Assembly: GCF_000745425.1 (NCBI RefSeq)
Contig: NZ_JQJH01000018.1
Span: 18,558-82,557 of the forward strand
Source of the DNA: Beijerinckia mobilis
Lineage (GTDB): Bacteria; Pseudomonadota; Alphaproteobacteria; Rhizobiales; Beijerinckiaceae
Length of the DNA stretch: 64,000 bases
Direction: 5' to 3'
The notes under the pieces were generated by a model. The model saw only the letters and a list, made by a program, of their open reading frames with translations, had not been told where the DNA came from and made no database searches. The position numbers and the translations under genes were made by a program. Positions 8,716 through 18,774 of the stretch are shown here, one piece after another. Positions within the stretch are counted from its first letter, which is position 1; each line of letters starts with the position of its first letter.

Positions 8716-9630
8716 TTACTGGAACAGGCGGAGGATGAGCTGCGTGTTCGAATTCGCGATGCTCAGTGCCTGAATGCCCAATTGCTGCTGCACCTGAAGC
8801 GCGGCGAGTTTGGTCGAAGCTTCGTTCATATTCGCATCGACGAGTGCACCGACACCAGCGGTCAGAGAGTCGCTCAAATTCGAGACGAAATTCGACTGAA
8901 CACTGATGTTCGTCTGCGTCGCACCAAGAATACTGCCCGCCTTGGTAACATTGCTAATCGCCGATTCCACATCTTTCAGAAGATTGGTGATCGAGAACGT
9001 ACCGGTGGTCGAAATAGGTGTCGCAGAATCGATGGCGAAGCCGAGGACCGAGGTGCCAGATGCCCCCGCCGTGGAGGCAAGATAACCGGACGTTCCCGTC
9101 GAGTCGTAAACACCGACGGAATCTGCCGTGAACAGCAGCGTGGTGCCAGTGTCGAGAGATAGATAGCTGACACCCGACCGTGAATCATAAGAGGCGGCAA
9201 AATTGACCGCGCCGGTCGTGCTCGCGGCGAGAAGATTGATACCGTTAAAAGTCGACGACTGGCCGATGCTGATCAGCAGCTGCTGCTGAGCCGCAATATC
9301 AGTGCCGATCTTGTCGAGATCCTGGCCGGGGCTGGTTGCCTGGACAAGATCATTCTTGATCACCTGCAGAACGGAAATGGTGCTCTGCACTGCCGTGCTC
9401 ATGGTAGAAACCAGCTGGTTACTTCCCGCAAGAGCATCGGAAACAGCACCGAGCGCCCCGACATTGGATTTCATTTTGGTCGCAATCGACCAATAAGATG
9501 CGTTATCCGAGGCGCTGGAGATACGCTGACCCGTCGAGATCTGCTCCTGAGTCTTTTGCAGCGACTGCTGGGTCTGACCCAAGACCTGCAGAGCCGTCAT
9601 GGAAGCGCTATTGGTAAGAAGGCTTGACAT
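8716..9630 (-). CDS. Flagellin
   Basis: 304 aa from the ATG at 9630, which has AAAGGGA 7 nt upstream; an in-frame extension to 9732 would translate the structured leader. The N-terminal D0/D1 region is clear (MSSLLTNSASMTALQVL, then TQEQISTGQRISSASDNASY, then KMKSNVGALGAVSDAL), and the C-terminal D0 helix ends in LSIANSNTQLILRLFQ. The central variable domain is short, giving a compact flagellin close in length to many rhizobial and Caulobacter ones. It is the filament subunit, exported without a cleaved signal. It is transcribed alone ahead of a terminator. FlbT and FlaF, which control flagellin mRNA in this class, are not in this window. Confidence 0.94.
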   Translation of the reverse strand: MSSLLTNSASMTALQVLGQTQQSLQKTQEQISTGQRISSASDNASYWSIATKMKSNVGALGAVSDALAGSNQLVSTMSTAVQSTISVLQVIKNDLVQATSPGQDLDKIGTDIAAQQQLLISIGQSSTFNGINLLAASTTGAVNFAASYDSRSGVSYLSLDTGTTLLFTADSVGVYDSTGTSGYLASTAGASGTSVLGFAIDSATPISTTGTFSITNLLKDVESAISNVTKAGSILGATQTNISVQSNFVSNLSDSLTAGVGALVDANMNEASTKLAALQVQQQLGIQALSIANSNTQLILRLFQ

Positions 9631-9631
9631 T

Positions 9632-9689
9632 GTATGTCCCTTTAAGAAAATTTGTGAAAAAACTGGGACATACCGGATTTTCGCCGGTA
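9632..9689 (-). promoter_or_regulatory. Flagellin leader with two competing hairpins
   Basis: Directly upstream of the flagellin start are two inverted repeats. GTATGTCCC (9632-9640) pairs perfectly with GGGACATAC (9665-9673); in the mRNA this stem includes the GGGA of the ribosome-binding site. TACCGG (9671-9676) pairs with CCGGTA (9684-9689) around a 7-nt loop. The two stems share bases 9671-9673, so full forms cannot coexist. This looks like a cis-acting translational control element; in Caulobacter, FlbT is known to act on a flagellin 5' leader. The regulatory role here is inferred. Confidence 0.55.
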
Positions 9690-9739
9690 CAACAGAGCGG
9701 CTTGATGCCCTTGGGCCTTCAATGTGACCCAACCTGTCA

Positions 9740-10164
9740 TGGGTTCTTTTTAGCAGGCGAAGCTTGTGTCGAACTGAATCTAATCATTCATATTCTAACG
9801 ATCGGTGATTTATTCTTTTCCGTCGGTCCGACATAAGGTCGTTGGATATCCCGCTCACCCTCCAAGGACGCAGACGACAAAGCTGGAACATTGCAAAACG
9901 CTCCAGCAACAATGGATTTTCTATGCGCATCCGATCGATCGCAACCTGTGGCGAGCGATATGATCCGGCTTGAGTGATCCGCGCGCATCAAGACTTGAAC
10001 CTAATCGCGCAGCGTTCCCCTTCAATGCGAAACAGACGATATGGTTGGAGCGGCGAACAGCGATTTTCGCGGATGGACCAATTCCTCACCGAGTCGGAAG
10101 CGATAGACATTCTTCCGGTGCCCATCCGCACCATCCCGCCAACCTGCAATATTTTTGCTGAGAC
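9740..10164. other. Non-coding spacer between flagellin and cobS
   Basis: About 425 bp with short frames on both strands but none with a convincing start and protein-like composition. It must hold the flagellin promoter on the minus strand, but I could not pick out a clear sigma-28 or sigma-54 box by eye. Confidence 0.5.
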
Positions 10165-10968
10165 TCATGAATGCGCTGCGAACAGCAGTAGACAGACAAT
10201 CTCCACCACTTGCTGCGTGGCTCCGGCAACATCCCCGGTCTGTCCACGGATTTGTGCGCGCGCCGTGAAAGCGACGAAACAGGATGCGATGAAACCCAGA
10301 AATAAAACTCCAAGGCAGCGGAAAAACCCTGCGCCACCAAACAATGGCAGAAATCCCAGGCAGCCGGACAGAGCGAAAGCCCGCAGGACCGCAAGGTAAT
10401 GAGGCCTGCCCACACTGAAACCTGACCCCTCGCTGCGAGCCGGCGGCAAAAACAGCAAGGGTATCAATGCCAATGTCCGCGACAAGGCGGCGCTGGCGAT
10501 GAGAACGGTCACGGCCAGACCGAGACTGGTTTCAGCAAGGGTTGCGAGGCTAGCGATTCGCAGCCAGACGGCCAGGATGAGGGCAAGCACCCCATAACTG
10601 CCAAGCCGGCTGTCTCGCATGATCTCAAGTTTACGCGCGACATCTCGACCGCCACCGAATCCATCGGCGCAATCGGCGAGCCCATCTTCGTGCAGCCCCC
10701 CGGTCATGAGAATCATGGCGAGAATGGATAAAGGCGCCGCGAGCCAGGGCCCAAGGCCGAATCCGCCGGCGGCAAGAAGGACGAAGCCGCCCAGAGCGCC
10801 CACTACCGCCCCCGCAGCGGGCAGCGCCCGCACTGCCCGCTTCAAGCGGCCAAAGCCGCTCTCTAGCCCATGGGGATCATATTCACCCGGCAAAGCTGGA
10901 ACGGGCAAGCGCGTGTAAAAGCGCAGGCAGAAGGCGACGTCATTCAGAAAGGGTTTAGAAGGGCGCAT
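10165..10968 (-). CDS. cobS: Adenosylcobinamide-GDP ribazoletransferase
   Basis: 267 aa from the ATG at 10968 (AGGA just upstream). CobS, also called CobV, joins adenosylcobinamide-GDP and alpha-ribazole in the last steps of vitamin B12 synthesis; it is an integral inner-membrane enzyme. The family signature GGLHEDGLADCADGFGGG, with its acidic metal-binding residues, is present near residues 90-107, followed by KLEIMRDSRLGSYG. Several hydrophobic segments (ALPAAGAVVGALGGFVLLAA, VTVLIASAALSRTLALIPLL, FLPLFGGAGFFRCLGVLFLG) are expected for this polytopic protein. No other cobalamin gene lies next to it. It follows the DUF3775 gene on the same strand and may be co-transcribed with it. Confidence 0.92.
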   Translation of the reverse strand: MRPSKPFLNDVAFCLRFYTRLPVPALPGEYDPHGLESGFGRLKRAVRALPAAGAVVGALGGFVLLAAGGFGLGPWLAAPLSILAMILMTGGLHEDGLADCADGFGGGRDVARKLEIMRDSRLGSYGVLALILAVWLRIASLATLAETSLGLAVTVLIASAALSRTLALIPLLFLPPARSEGSGFSVGRPHYLAVLRAFALSGCLGFLPLFGGAGFFRCLGVLFLGFIASCFVAFTARAQIRGQTGDVAGATQQVVEIVCLLLFAAHS

Positions 10969-11022
10969 GGTCCTGTTTCCAGCAAACCGCGCGCCCTGTC
11001 GAGGAAAATACAAGGTTCTGCT

Positions 11023-11451
11023 TCACAGACGGGCTGAGCCATATTCGTCGAGATCCTCGACACTCAAGCCACATTGCGTGGCCCCCTCCTCGAGAAAATC
11101 ACCAAGCAGCGGCATGCCGAGAAGATATTGCGCGGTCCGCTCGTTATGGGCGTCAGCCGCCGTCTGCCGCAAGGTCTTCCAACCCTCGACCGTATCATCA
11201 CCGCGTCCGAGCCAGGCAAGCGCCACGAGATCGATCTGTTCATCGACATTGAGATCGTGGATGAAAGTTACGAGTTCCCGCTGCACCGGATCATTGGCCT
11301 GGTCCTCAAGAATATCGACCCCGCCATCATCACTCGGATTTGAGCCCGAATCGACATCGGTGAGCACATCCTTGGCGTCGAATTGCCGCGCCAGGGAAAT
11401 GACGAAACCGATCTTATCCGGTGTGATCGTCAAATGCGGCATCTTAGCCAT
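11023..11451 (-). CDS. DUF3775 domain protein
   Basis: 142 aa from the ATG at 11451, with AGGGA about 9 nt upstream. The sequence (starting MAKMPHLTITPDKIGFVISL, with FDAKDV and later AWLGRGD) looks like the DUF3775 family, short alphaproteobacterial proteins of unknown function. Features are a very acidic composition, an internal segment DVDSGSNPSDDGGVDILEDQ and a C-terminal helical part with FLEEGATQCGLSVEDLDEY. It is soluble, with no signal or membrane segment. It lies between a bidirectional terminator and cobS, on the same strand as cobS. No function can be assigned. Confidence 0.75.
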   Translation of the reverse strand: MAKMPHLTITPDKIGFVISLARQFDAKDVLTDVDSGSNPSDDGGVDILEDQANDPVQRELVTFIHDLNVDEQIDLVALAWLGRGDDTVEGWKTLRQTAADAHNERTAQYLLGMPLLGDFLEEGATQCGLSVEDLDEYGSARL

Positions 11452-11517
11452 AGCTAGCGTCCCTGTTTGATGAATGCGAATGCCCAAAGCCTGTTTGAAA
11501 CATCTACTCTGGCATAA

Positions 11518-11559
11518 AAAAATGCCCCGGCAGAAACAAGGTTCCATCGGGGCATTTTT
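11518..11559. terminator. Bidirectional terminator
   Basis: AAAAATGCCCCG (11518-11529) pairs over 12 bp with CGGGGCATTTTT (11548-11559). A-tract and T-tract on the two sides make it work in both directions. It ends the tat-serS-surE-pcm-nlpD side on the minus strand and isolates the DUF3775-cobS unit. Confidence 0.85.
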
Positions 11560-11586
11560 GTCGCACGAGACCGTTGCAAACGGTTT

Positions 11587-13119
11587 TCAAAGTCCCGCGA
11601 GATATTGCGTCGGATCGACAGGGGTCGCACCCTTACGCAATTCGAAATGCAATTGCGGAGAAGTGACATTGCCGCTTTGGCCCGATTTGGCGATGGTCTG
11701 ACCACGCTTAACGGTTTCGCCCCGCTTGACTTCGAGATCGCCATTATTGGCATAGGCGGAGACGAAGCCATTGGGGTGGCGGATGAGCACCAGATTGCCG
11801 TAGCCTTTGAGTTCGCTACCGGCATAGGCAACGACGCCACCCTCGGCAGCCTTGACGGCCGTTCCCTCGGGCACTGCTATATTGATACCATCGTTGCCAC
11901 CCGGCTTGAATGCCTGGATGATTCGTCCGCGAGCAGGCCAACGAAACTCAGGATTGGCGCTGTCGCTGACAGAAGCCTTCGCTGGCGCCGGTGCTTCAGC
12001 CGGTTCAGCGGCCGGTTGCTCGACGGCACGCGCAGCTTTCTGTTCGACCCGCTGCGTCTGAGTCTCAAGCTGGCGCTTTTCCGCCAGTTTCACCTCCCGC
12101 GGCGTTTCGAGCATTGCCGATTTGACAGCCTTTTTCGTCTCGGTCTGCACATGCTCGGCTTTGCCGGTAGCGGCTTTCGCCGCCGTTTCAGCCTTGGCCA
12201 AGGTCGCGGTTTTCATCGCCTGCGGCGCGGCAGCACCCGCCTTGACCTGCGAGGCGAGGCGCGACTGCACCTGGGCGCCCGCAGTCTGAATCTCCTTCGC
12301 GTGCTGAACGACCGCCTGTTCCTGCGCATGGCCTTGCGCCAGCCCCGCACGGGCCGCGCCTTTGACCGCATTGGCTTCGGCCTGCGCGCTCCGCGTCGCG
12401 GACTGCGCTACATTGCGCGCTTGTCTCACAGGCTCTGCCTGCTGCGCGAGCGCCGCCGGTTTGGGGACAGTTGGGAGACGGCTCGGCAATTCGGCGGCGG
12501 CTGTCGCCGTGCGCGAGGCCAGCTGGGTGGTCTTTTGCACCGTCCCCTGGACTGCGTTTTGCGCCATATGCGCCCCGCTCGATGCGGCGAGAGCGGCATT
12601 ATAAACGGGGATGATGACGCGCGTGCCGGGCTGGATCTCGCTTGCGGAACCAAACCCGTTGGCCCGCACCAGATTGTCGGTGGGAACTCCGTAACGACGC
12701 GCCAGAATGGCGGCAGATTCGCCCTGCCGCACGACGACCGGCGTGCCGCCCTCGATCGTCCAGCCAGCGGCACCACCGGCGACCGCGCGCGGCACGGCAG
12801 GCGTGGGCGAAACCGCAGGCGTGGGAAGCGACTGCGCCTGGACCGCCACGGGGGAGGATTGCGGTATCGCCGCACCCAAGGCTTGCCGATGCACTGGAGT
12901 CACCGGCGCCGAGCGCTGATAGGACCCACCCAGGCTTCCCGTCGGCGTGGAATCCGTTCCACTGGAACTACTTTCGAAAGGATTGCTGAAGGCATTCGCC
13001 AATCGCTCGGAATTGGCACATCCGGTCAGCAGGCTGGCAGCTGCCCCAGTCAGGGCAAGGCGCATCGCCAACCTGGAGGGAGCGGCGCACGATCCACGCA
13101 ACGAGAAGGAAAAACGCAT
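11587..13119 (-). CDS. NlpD-like lipoprotein: LysM plus degenerate LytM/M23
   Basis: 510 aa from the ATG at 13119. An N-terminal signal ends in the lipobox LLTGC, so it is an outer-membrane-type lipoprotein. A LysM domain near residues 125-175 (VVRQGESAAILARRYGVP) binds peptidoglycan. A long Ala/Gln/Lys/Glu-rich coiled region follows (about 190-385). The C-terminal LytM/M23 domain starts at FRWPARGRIIQAF. Zinc ligands of active M23 enzymes are mostly missing: HxGxD is NDGIN, the YAH motif is YANN, and HLHFE is QLHFE, leaving one His. E. coli NlpD is also catalytically dead and activates amidase AmiC during division, so the same role is inferred. It is last in the serS-surE-pcm set, the order seen in many proteobacteria. 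Confidence 0.85.
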   Translation of the reverse strand: MRFSFSLRGSCAAPSRLAMRLALTGAAASLLTGCANSERLANAFSNPFESSSSGTDSTPTGSLGGSYQRSAPVTPVHRQALGAAIPQSSPVAVQAQSLPTPAVSPTPAVPRAVAGGAAGWTIEGGTPVVVRQGESAAILARRYGVPTDNLVRANGFGSASEIQPGTRVIIPVYNAALAASSGAHMAQNAVQGTVQKTTQLASRTATAAAELPSRLPTVPKPAALAQQAEPVRQARNVAQSATRSAQAEANAVKGAARAGLAQGHAQEQAVVQHAKEIQTAGAQVQSRLASQVKAGAAAPQAMKTATLAKAETAAKAATGKAEHVQTETKKAVKSAMLETPREVKLAEKRQLETQTQRVEQKAARAVEQPAAEPAEAPAPAKASVSDSANPEFRWPARGRIIQAFKPGGNDGINIAVPEGTAVKAAEGGVVAYAGSELKGYGNLVLIRHPNGFVSAYANNGDLEVKRGETVKRGQTIAKSGQSGNVTSPQLHFELRKGATPVDPTQYLAGL

Positions 13120-13342
13120 AATGCAATCCACTAGGCGATGTCAGTGGGGAACATTAAGGCCAAGTCGGGTTAAAGGAGCGTTTAAGGTGAACGCTTCTTC
13201 AGAAAAAAGCCTCCCAAAATTAAGATTACTCCTCATTAACCTTGCCTGAAGCGTTGGGGCGGGCGGGCTCCGGCACCGGCCGATCAAACCCACAGGAAGA
13301 CCGGCAAAACACCTCCTCCACCAATGCACCGGCATCAAAGCC

Positions 13343-14062
13343 TCAAAGAGAGCGGGCGGTCCCCTGCAACAATGGCTGAAAGAAAAAGCCGCGCTCCTGC
13401 CCTGTTTCGTCGAGCGTCTCCTGGAGCCAGCCTTCGCCATTGCGGCGCAGGATCCTCAAGCTCTGGGGTTCCTCATCCTGCGGATAAAGGATGAGCCCGT
13501 CAGCAGCTAAAAGCTGTCTCAGCGCCTCCGGAATGTTGTGGCAGGCAGCGTGGATGAGGATGCGGTCAAAAATTCCACTTTCCGGCGGAACCGTCGAGCC
13601 ATCCCCCGTCACGACGAGAACATTATCGCGACGTAGCGATGCCAGCCGGCCGCGTGCCGGTTCGGCGAGAGACGCAAAACGCTCGAAGGAGATGATTTCA
13701 CGCGCTATATGCGAAAGCACGGCGGCGGAATAACCAGAGCCGGTCCCGATTTCGAGAATCCGGTGGCGTGGCAGAACAGAGAGCTTCTCGATCATCTGCG
13801 CGATGAGCACCGGTGCCGTCATTGTCTGCCCGCATCCGAGCGGCAGGGCAAGATCGCTATCGGCGAAGGCGGCGCAGCCCTCCGGGACGAAGAGCTCACG
13901 CGGCACCTTTTCGAGCGCGCGCAAAAGCGCGAGATCGCGAATGCCACTGCCGCGCAGGCGCAGAAGAAAAGCGGCCCGGCTTTCCGCCTCATGGATCGCA
14001 CCGGATGCTAAAGGCGCATCGGCGCAATGAGAATCAGCGAAGGAAGGACCGGAATGCCCCAT
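13343..14062 (-). CDS. pcm: Protein-L-isoaspartate O-methyltransferase
   Basis: 239 aa. Pcm methylates isoaspartyl residues with SAM, starting repair of damaged proteins in the cytoplasm. The substrate-loop motif ALPLGCGQTMTAPVLIAQM and the SAM-binding motif I ILEIGTGSGYSAAVLSHIA are clear, followed by VVTGDGSTVPPESGIFDRIL. An N-terminal extension of about 25 residues precedes the usual core. It starts 9 nt after the surE stop, and surE-pcm pairing is conserved across proteobacteria, where both are linked to stationary-phase survival. The pcm ribosome-binding site is weak, consistent with coupling to surE. Confidence 0.93.
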   Translation of the reverse strand: MGHSGPSFADSHCADAPLASGAIHEAESRAAFLLRLRGSGIRDLALLRALEKVPRELFVPEGCAAFADSDLALPLGCGQTMTAPVLIAQMIEKLSVLPRHRILEIGTGSGYSAAVLSHIAREIISFERFASLAEPARGRLASLRRDNVLVVTGDGSTVPPESGIFDRILIHAACHNIPEALRQLLAADGLILYPQDEEPQSLRILRRNGEGWLQETLDETGQERGFFFQPLLQGTARSL

Positions 14063-14071
14063 GATAACGGC

Positions 14072-14884
14072 TCATGCCGGCGTCTTGGACGAAGCCAATG
14101 CTTCATCGTGGAGATCCCTCGGCAGCATCTGCGCAAGCCGCGTCATGGTCGGCTCGTCGGTCAGATCGATGCGCAGGGGCGTCACCGCGATCTTCCTTTG
14201 GGCGATGGCTTCGAGATCGGTGCCGATCCCCGGTTGGCGCGTATCACGTGCGAAGGCGATCCAGTAATAGGGCAGATGACGGCCATCATGGCGACCATCG
14301 ATCTTGATCGTCGTGGCGTCACGACGCCCCTGCGCGGTGACCGCCAAGCCCTTCACCTCGCTCGCGGCACAGGCGGGAAAATTGACATTCATGACGATGT
14401 CTGGATCGATTCCCGCCGCAAGCAGGCGCCGGATGATCGAGGGAGCGTAGGTCTCGGCGCAATCCCAATGCATGCCGTCGCGCCCTCCCGTGCCAGCGTC
14501 GTAGCATTGCGACAGAGCGATGGAGGGAATGCCGAGAATCGTGCCTTCCATCGCACCGGCGACTGTACCGGAATAGATGACGTCCTCGGCGAGATTCTGT
14601 CCACTATTGACGCCCGAAAGGACGAGATCCGGCTTGTGTTCGAGCAGAATCTTGCGCACGCCCATGATCACGCAATCAGTCGGCGTGCCCTTCACCGCGA
14701 AACGCCGTTCAGATATTTGGCGCAGGCGCAGGGGATCGCTGAGCGATAGCGAATGCGCCACTCCGGATTGGTCGCTTTCAGGCGCCACGACAAAGACATC
14801 ATCCGAGAGCGCGGAGGCAATCCGCTCCAGAACGGCAAGGCCAGGAGCATTGATGCCGTCGTCATTGGTGATCAATATGCGCAT
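14072..14884 (-). CDS. surE: 5'/3'-nucleotidase SurE
   Basis: 270 aa from the ATG at 14884, which has AAGGA 5 nt upstream. The in-frame ATG at 14890 and a TTG at 14899 are less well placed. The start MRILITNDDGINAPGL carries the family's metal-binding Asp-Asp pair, followed by VVAPESDQSGVAHSLS, GTPTDCVIMG and LVLSGVNSGQNLAED, all hallmarks of SurE. The enzyme is a metal-dependent nucleoside monophosphate phosphatase active on 5' and 3' nucleotides. It lies 39 nt after serS and 9 nt before pcm on the same strand, as in most alphaproteobacteria. Confidence 0.96.
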   Translation of the reverse strand: MRILITNDDGINAPGLAVLERIASALSDDVFVVAPESDQSGVAHSLSLSDPLRLRQISERRFAVKGTPTDCVIMGVRKILLEHKPDLVLSGVNSGQNLAEDVIYSGTVAGAMEGTILGIPSIALSQCYDAGTGGRDGMHWDCAETYAPSIIRRLLAAGIDPDIVMNVNFPACAASEVKGLAVTAQGRRDATTIKIDGRHDGRHLPYYWIAFARDTRQPGIGTDLEAIAQRKIAVTPLRIDLTDEPTMTRLAQMLPRDLHDEALASSKTPA

Positions 14885-14923
14885 CGCCATCCTTGCCAAA
14901 TTTCTCGGCCAAATCTCTCACAA

Positions 14924-16327
<1,404 letters not shown>

Positions 16328-17119
16328 TCAGAATTTCGCCGCAGCCTGTTCCGCACGAGCTTCCGCCGCACGTTGTTTTTCAATCAGCTGAACGGAAAAA
16401 ACCGATAGTTCGTAGAGGAGGAGAGCCGGAACGGCAAGCGCCAGCATCGAAAAGATATCCGGCGGCGTGAGGACGGCGGCGATGATGAAGCAAAGCACGA
16501 TCGCATAACGGCGCTTGTCGCGCAAAAAGGCCGAATCAATGAGTCCCACACGCCCGAGCAAGGTAAGGATCACCGGCAATTGGAAGGTGACACCGAAGGC
16601 CAGAATGAGGCTCATGATGAGCGACAAATATTCGCTGACCCTTGGCAGAAGCTCGATCTGCGGACGTCCGGGCTCCTTGGCCTGCTGCATGCCAATGAAG
16701 AAGCCGAGCAGATTCGGCATCACCATAAAATAGACGAGCAAGGCACCGGCAATGAAGAAAATCGGTGTCGCCACGAGATAGGGAGCAAAGGCTTTGCGTT
16801 CCTGGCGATAGAGGCCGGGCGCGACGAAGGCGTAAAGCTGCGCGAGAATAATCGGGCAGGAGAGAAAGGCCGCGGCAAAGATCGCCACCCGGACCTGGGT
16901 GAAAAAGAATTCCTGCGGCGCCGTATAGATCAGCTTCGCGTCCGGCCCGGCGGCTTTCTGAAACGGTATGACGAGAAGATTATAAATATCCTTGGCGAAA
17001 TAAAAACAGATGAAGAACATCACCAGGAAGGCGAGCAGGGCCTTGATCAGCCGCGCGCGCAATTCGATCAGATGATCCATCAAGGGGGCCTTGGTGGCCT
17101 CGATGTCAGCGTCGGTCAT
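16328..17119 (-). CDS. tatC: Sec-independent translocase subunit TatC
   Basis: 263 aa from the ATG at 17119; a longer in-frame extension overlaps tatB and is unlikely. TatC is the polytopic receptor of the twin-arginine export pathway, binding RR signal peptides of folded proteins. The N-terminus APLMDHLIELRARLIKAL carries the conserved HLxELRxRL motif, followed by six hydrophobic segments, including FLVMFFICFYFAKDIYNLL, FAAAFLSCPIILAQLYAFVA (ends) and FIIAAVLTPPDIFSMLALAV. The PGLYRQERK loop motif is also conserved. It sits 55 nt downstream of tatB. The C-terminal tail is Ala/Glu/Lys-rich. Confidence 0.97.
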   Translation of the reverse strand: MTDADIEATKAPLMDHLIELRARLIKALLAFLVMFFICFYFAKDIYNLLVIPFQKAAGPDAKLIYTAPQEFFFTQVRVAIFAAAFLSCPIILAQLYAFVAPGLYRQERKAFAPYLVATPIFFIAGALLVYFMVMPNLLGFFIGMQQAKEPGRPQIELLPRVSEYLSLIMSLILAFGVTFQLPVILTLLGRVGLIDSAFLRDKRRYAIVLCFIIAAVLTPPDIFSMLALAVPALLLYELSVFSVQLIEKQRAAEARAEQAAAKF

Positions 17120-17174
17120 AGCCGAAAGCGTTTCCTGTGAAATTCTCAAGGTGAAAAGGGCAGGATGCAGCGCG

Positions 17175-17720
17175 TCAAGCCGAAACCCCGTGCTTGTCCG
17201 TCGAAACGGTTTCGACCACTTTCGGCTCGCCCGCATCCAATTCGGCCGTTTGGGCTGGTTGGGATTGTGCGGGATTGGATGCAGCGGATTCCGCGTCGGC
17301 CACGGCCGGAACCGCAGGCGAGGAAATCGCTTGCTCGGGAATTGATTGGGAAAGCTGCGGTATCGGTTCATGAACCGGCGTGACGGCAGGCGTCTCAGTG
17401 GCGGGCGTCGCGGTGGCAGCCGGCGAAGCGACCGGAGAGGAAAGCGCGCCGGTCAAATGATTGCGGACTTCATGAATCGGCTGAAAATTCGCTTCAATCT
17501 TGGCATTTTCGCCAAGCTTTTCCATATTCGCGCGAATATCCTCCATATCCGCCTCATGCATGGCTTGCATGAACTGCGCCTGGAAATCCGCCGCCATGCG
17601 CCGCATCCTGCCGACGGCCTGACCGACCTGACGCATCACGCGCGGCAAATCTTTCGGGCCGATCACGATCAAAGCCACGACGCCGATGATGATCAGCTTG
17701 CCCGCGTCGAAATCAAACAT
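17175..17720 (-). CDS. tatB: Sec-independent translocase subunit TatB
   Basis: 181 aa. The start MFDFDAGKLIIIGVVALIVI followed by GPKDLPRVMRQVGQ is the TatB pattern: one N-terminal membrane helix, a conserved Gly-Pro hinge with the following acidic residue, then an amphipathic helix. The long C-terminal tail (about 95-181) is rich in Pro, Ala, Val, Thr and Gln and probably disordered; it is where TatB proteins vary most. TatB works with TatC as receptor for twin-arginine substrates. About 255 bp separate it from tatA, wider than in many genomes. Confidence 0.95.
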   Translation of the reverse strand: MFDFDAGKLIIIGVVALIVIGPKDLPRVMRQVGQAVGRMRRMAADFQAQFMQAMHEADMEDIRANMEKLGENAKIEANFQPIHEVRNHLTGALSSPVASPAATATPATETPAVTPVHEPIPQLSQSIPEQAISSPAVPAVADAESAASNPAQSQPAQTAELDAGEPKVVETVSTDKHGVSA

Positions 17721-17990
17721 GAAACGCGTTATCCGCTCTTAGAACCGCGACCTTGACAACCAAGATCCCCAAAACCCGCAATGGTTGACCGCATTTCCTT
17801 CATGCGGCCCGGCGACGACAGCCGGGACGAAGCGCTGCATCAGAGCATTATCGCCAACGGCCTTGCTCCAGACTTGTCGCGCTCCGAACCATTTCCAGCC
17901 GCCGGACCTAAGCGGTCTCCCAAGCGTCCTTCAAGCTGAAGTGGCTATAGAACCACTCAGGCCCGATTGCTGCCCTGAAACACTCGTGTC

Positions 17991-18236
17991 TCAGCTGGCG
18001 CGATGCGTTTCGGACACTTTGGAAGCGTCTGTGATCGTCTGGTGATCGAGCACACGCGGAGCCTCAACCGGCCGGGCTGCTTCCGGTTTCTCGTCGTCGT
18101 CGGCGAGACCCTTCTTGAAGGATTTAATGCCCTTGGCGACATCGCCCATGAGATCGGAAACCTTGCCCTTGCCACCGAAGACGAGCAACAGGACGGCGCC
18201 GACGATGATCCAGTGCCAGAGCGAAAGGGAGCCCAT
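17991..18236 (-). CDS. tatA: Sec-independent translocase subunit TatA
   Basis: 81 aa from the ATG at 18236, preceded by GGAGG at 5 nt spacing; an in-frame ATG four codons earlier is less well placed. [20 protein letters not shown] is the TatA membrane helix, followed by the [20 protein letters not shown] amphipathic helix with the Phe-Gly hinge. TatA polymerises to form the variable-size pore of the twin-arginine system. The tail is short and charged. It is first in the tatA-tatB-tatC-serS-surE-pcm run. Confidence 0.95.
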   Translation of the reverse strand: MGSLSLWHWIIVGAVLLLVFGGKGKVSDLMGDVAKGIKSFKKGLADDDEKPEAARPVEAPRVLDHQTITDASKVSETHRAS

Positions 18237-18774
18237 GAAAACCTCCATCCCCGCGGAATGTTGAAATGTAAATTAGCCTCTTGATAACACGGATCCGGCG
18301 AACCTGTCCCGCATGTCGAACCGCTAGATAAGCATGATTCTTGAAATTATCACCACAAAGTCCGGCCCAATATGCACTTCCGCGTTAAATCGCCCCGACA
18401 ATGCGGTTTTTCCGACGAACACCCATAGTTTCGCGGAATTCTGGACTTCAACCAGAACATTCACTTGGAGAGTGATGCTACTTTAACGCGGTTCTTTTCT
18501 CGCATGACCGTCACTGCAGTTCTTTCACCATGTCGCCATGCAGTGCCGCCGTGCTCCCGCCATCGAGCTCCTTTGGCATAATGTTTCCATGCGGAATGTC
18601 TCATCGCGCCGGCCGGGCTCCCGGCCTTCCCGGGACTTTTCGTCGTCGGACAAAAAATGGTATCTGGGCGTCTTCCAATGACGTCCGGCCATTGCTGTTT
18701 GGCCGTGGGCGGTCTGATCCCGCTCGCTGCTTATAGGGTCGGCACCGCTTTTCTGTTCAACTGATGAGGATCTG
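18237..18774. other. Intergenic region between divergent tatA and fmdB-type gene
   Basis: About 538 bp without a supported gene. It should contain the promoters of the leftward tatA operon and the rightward zinc-ribbon gene. I see no member of the palindromic repeat families here and no clear operator. Confidence 0.5.

Noticed and set aside
11605..13134. A 509-codon plus-strand frame antisense to the NlpD-like gene
   Set aside because: Very Arg- and His-rich composition typical of an antisense frame of a GC-rich gene; the minus-strand frame has a lipobox, LysM and LytM domain.
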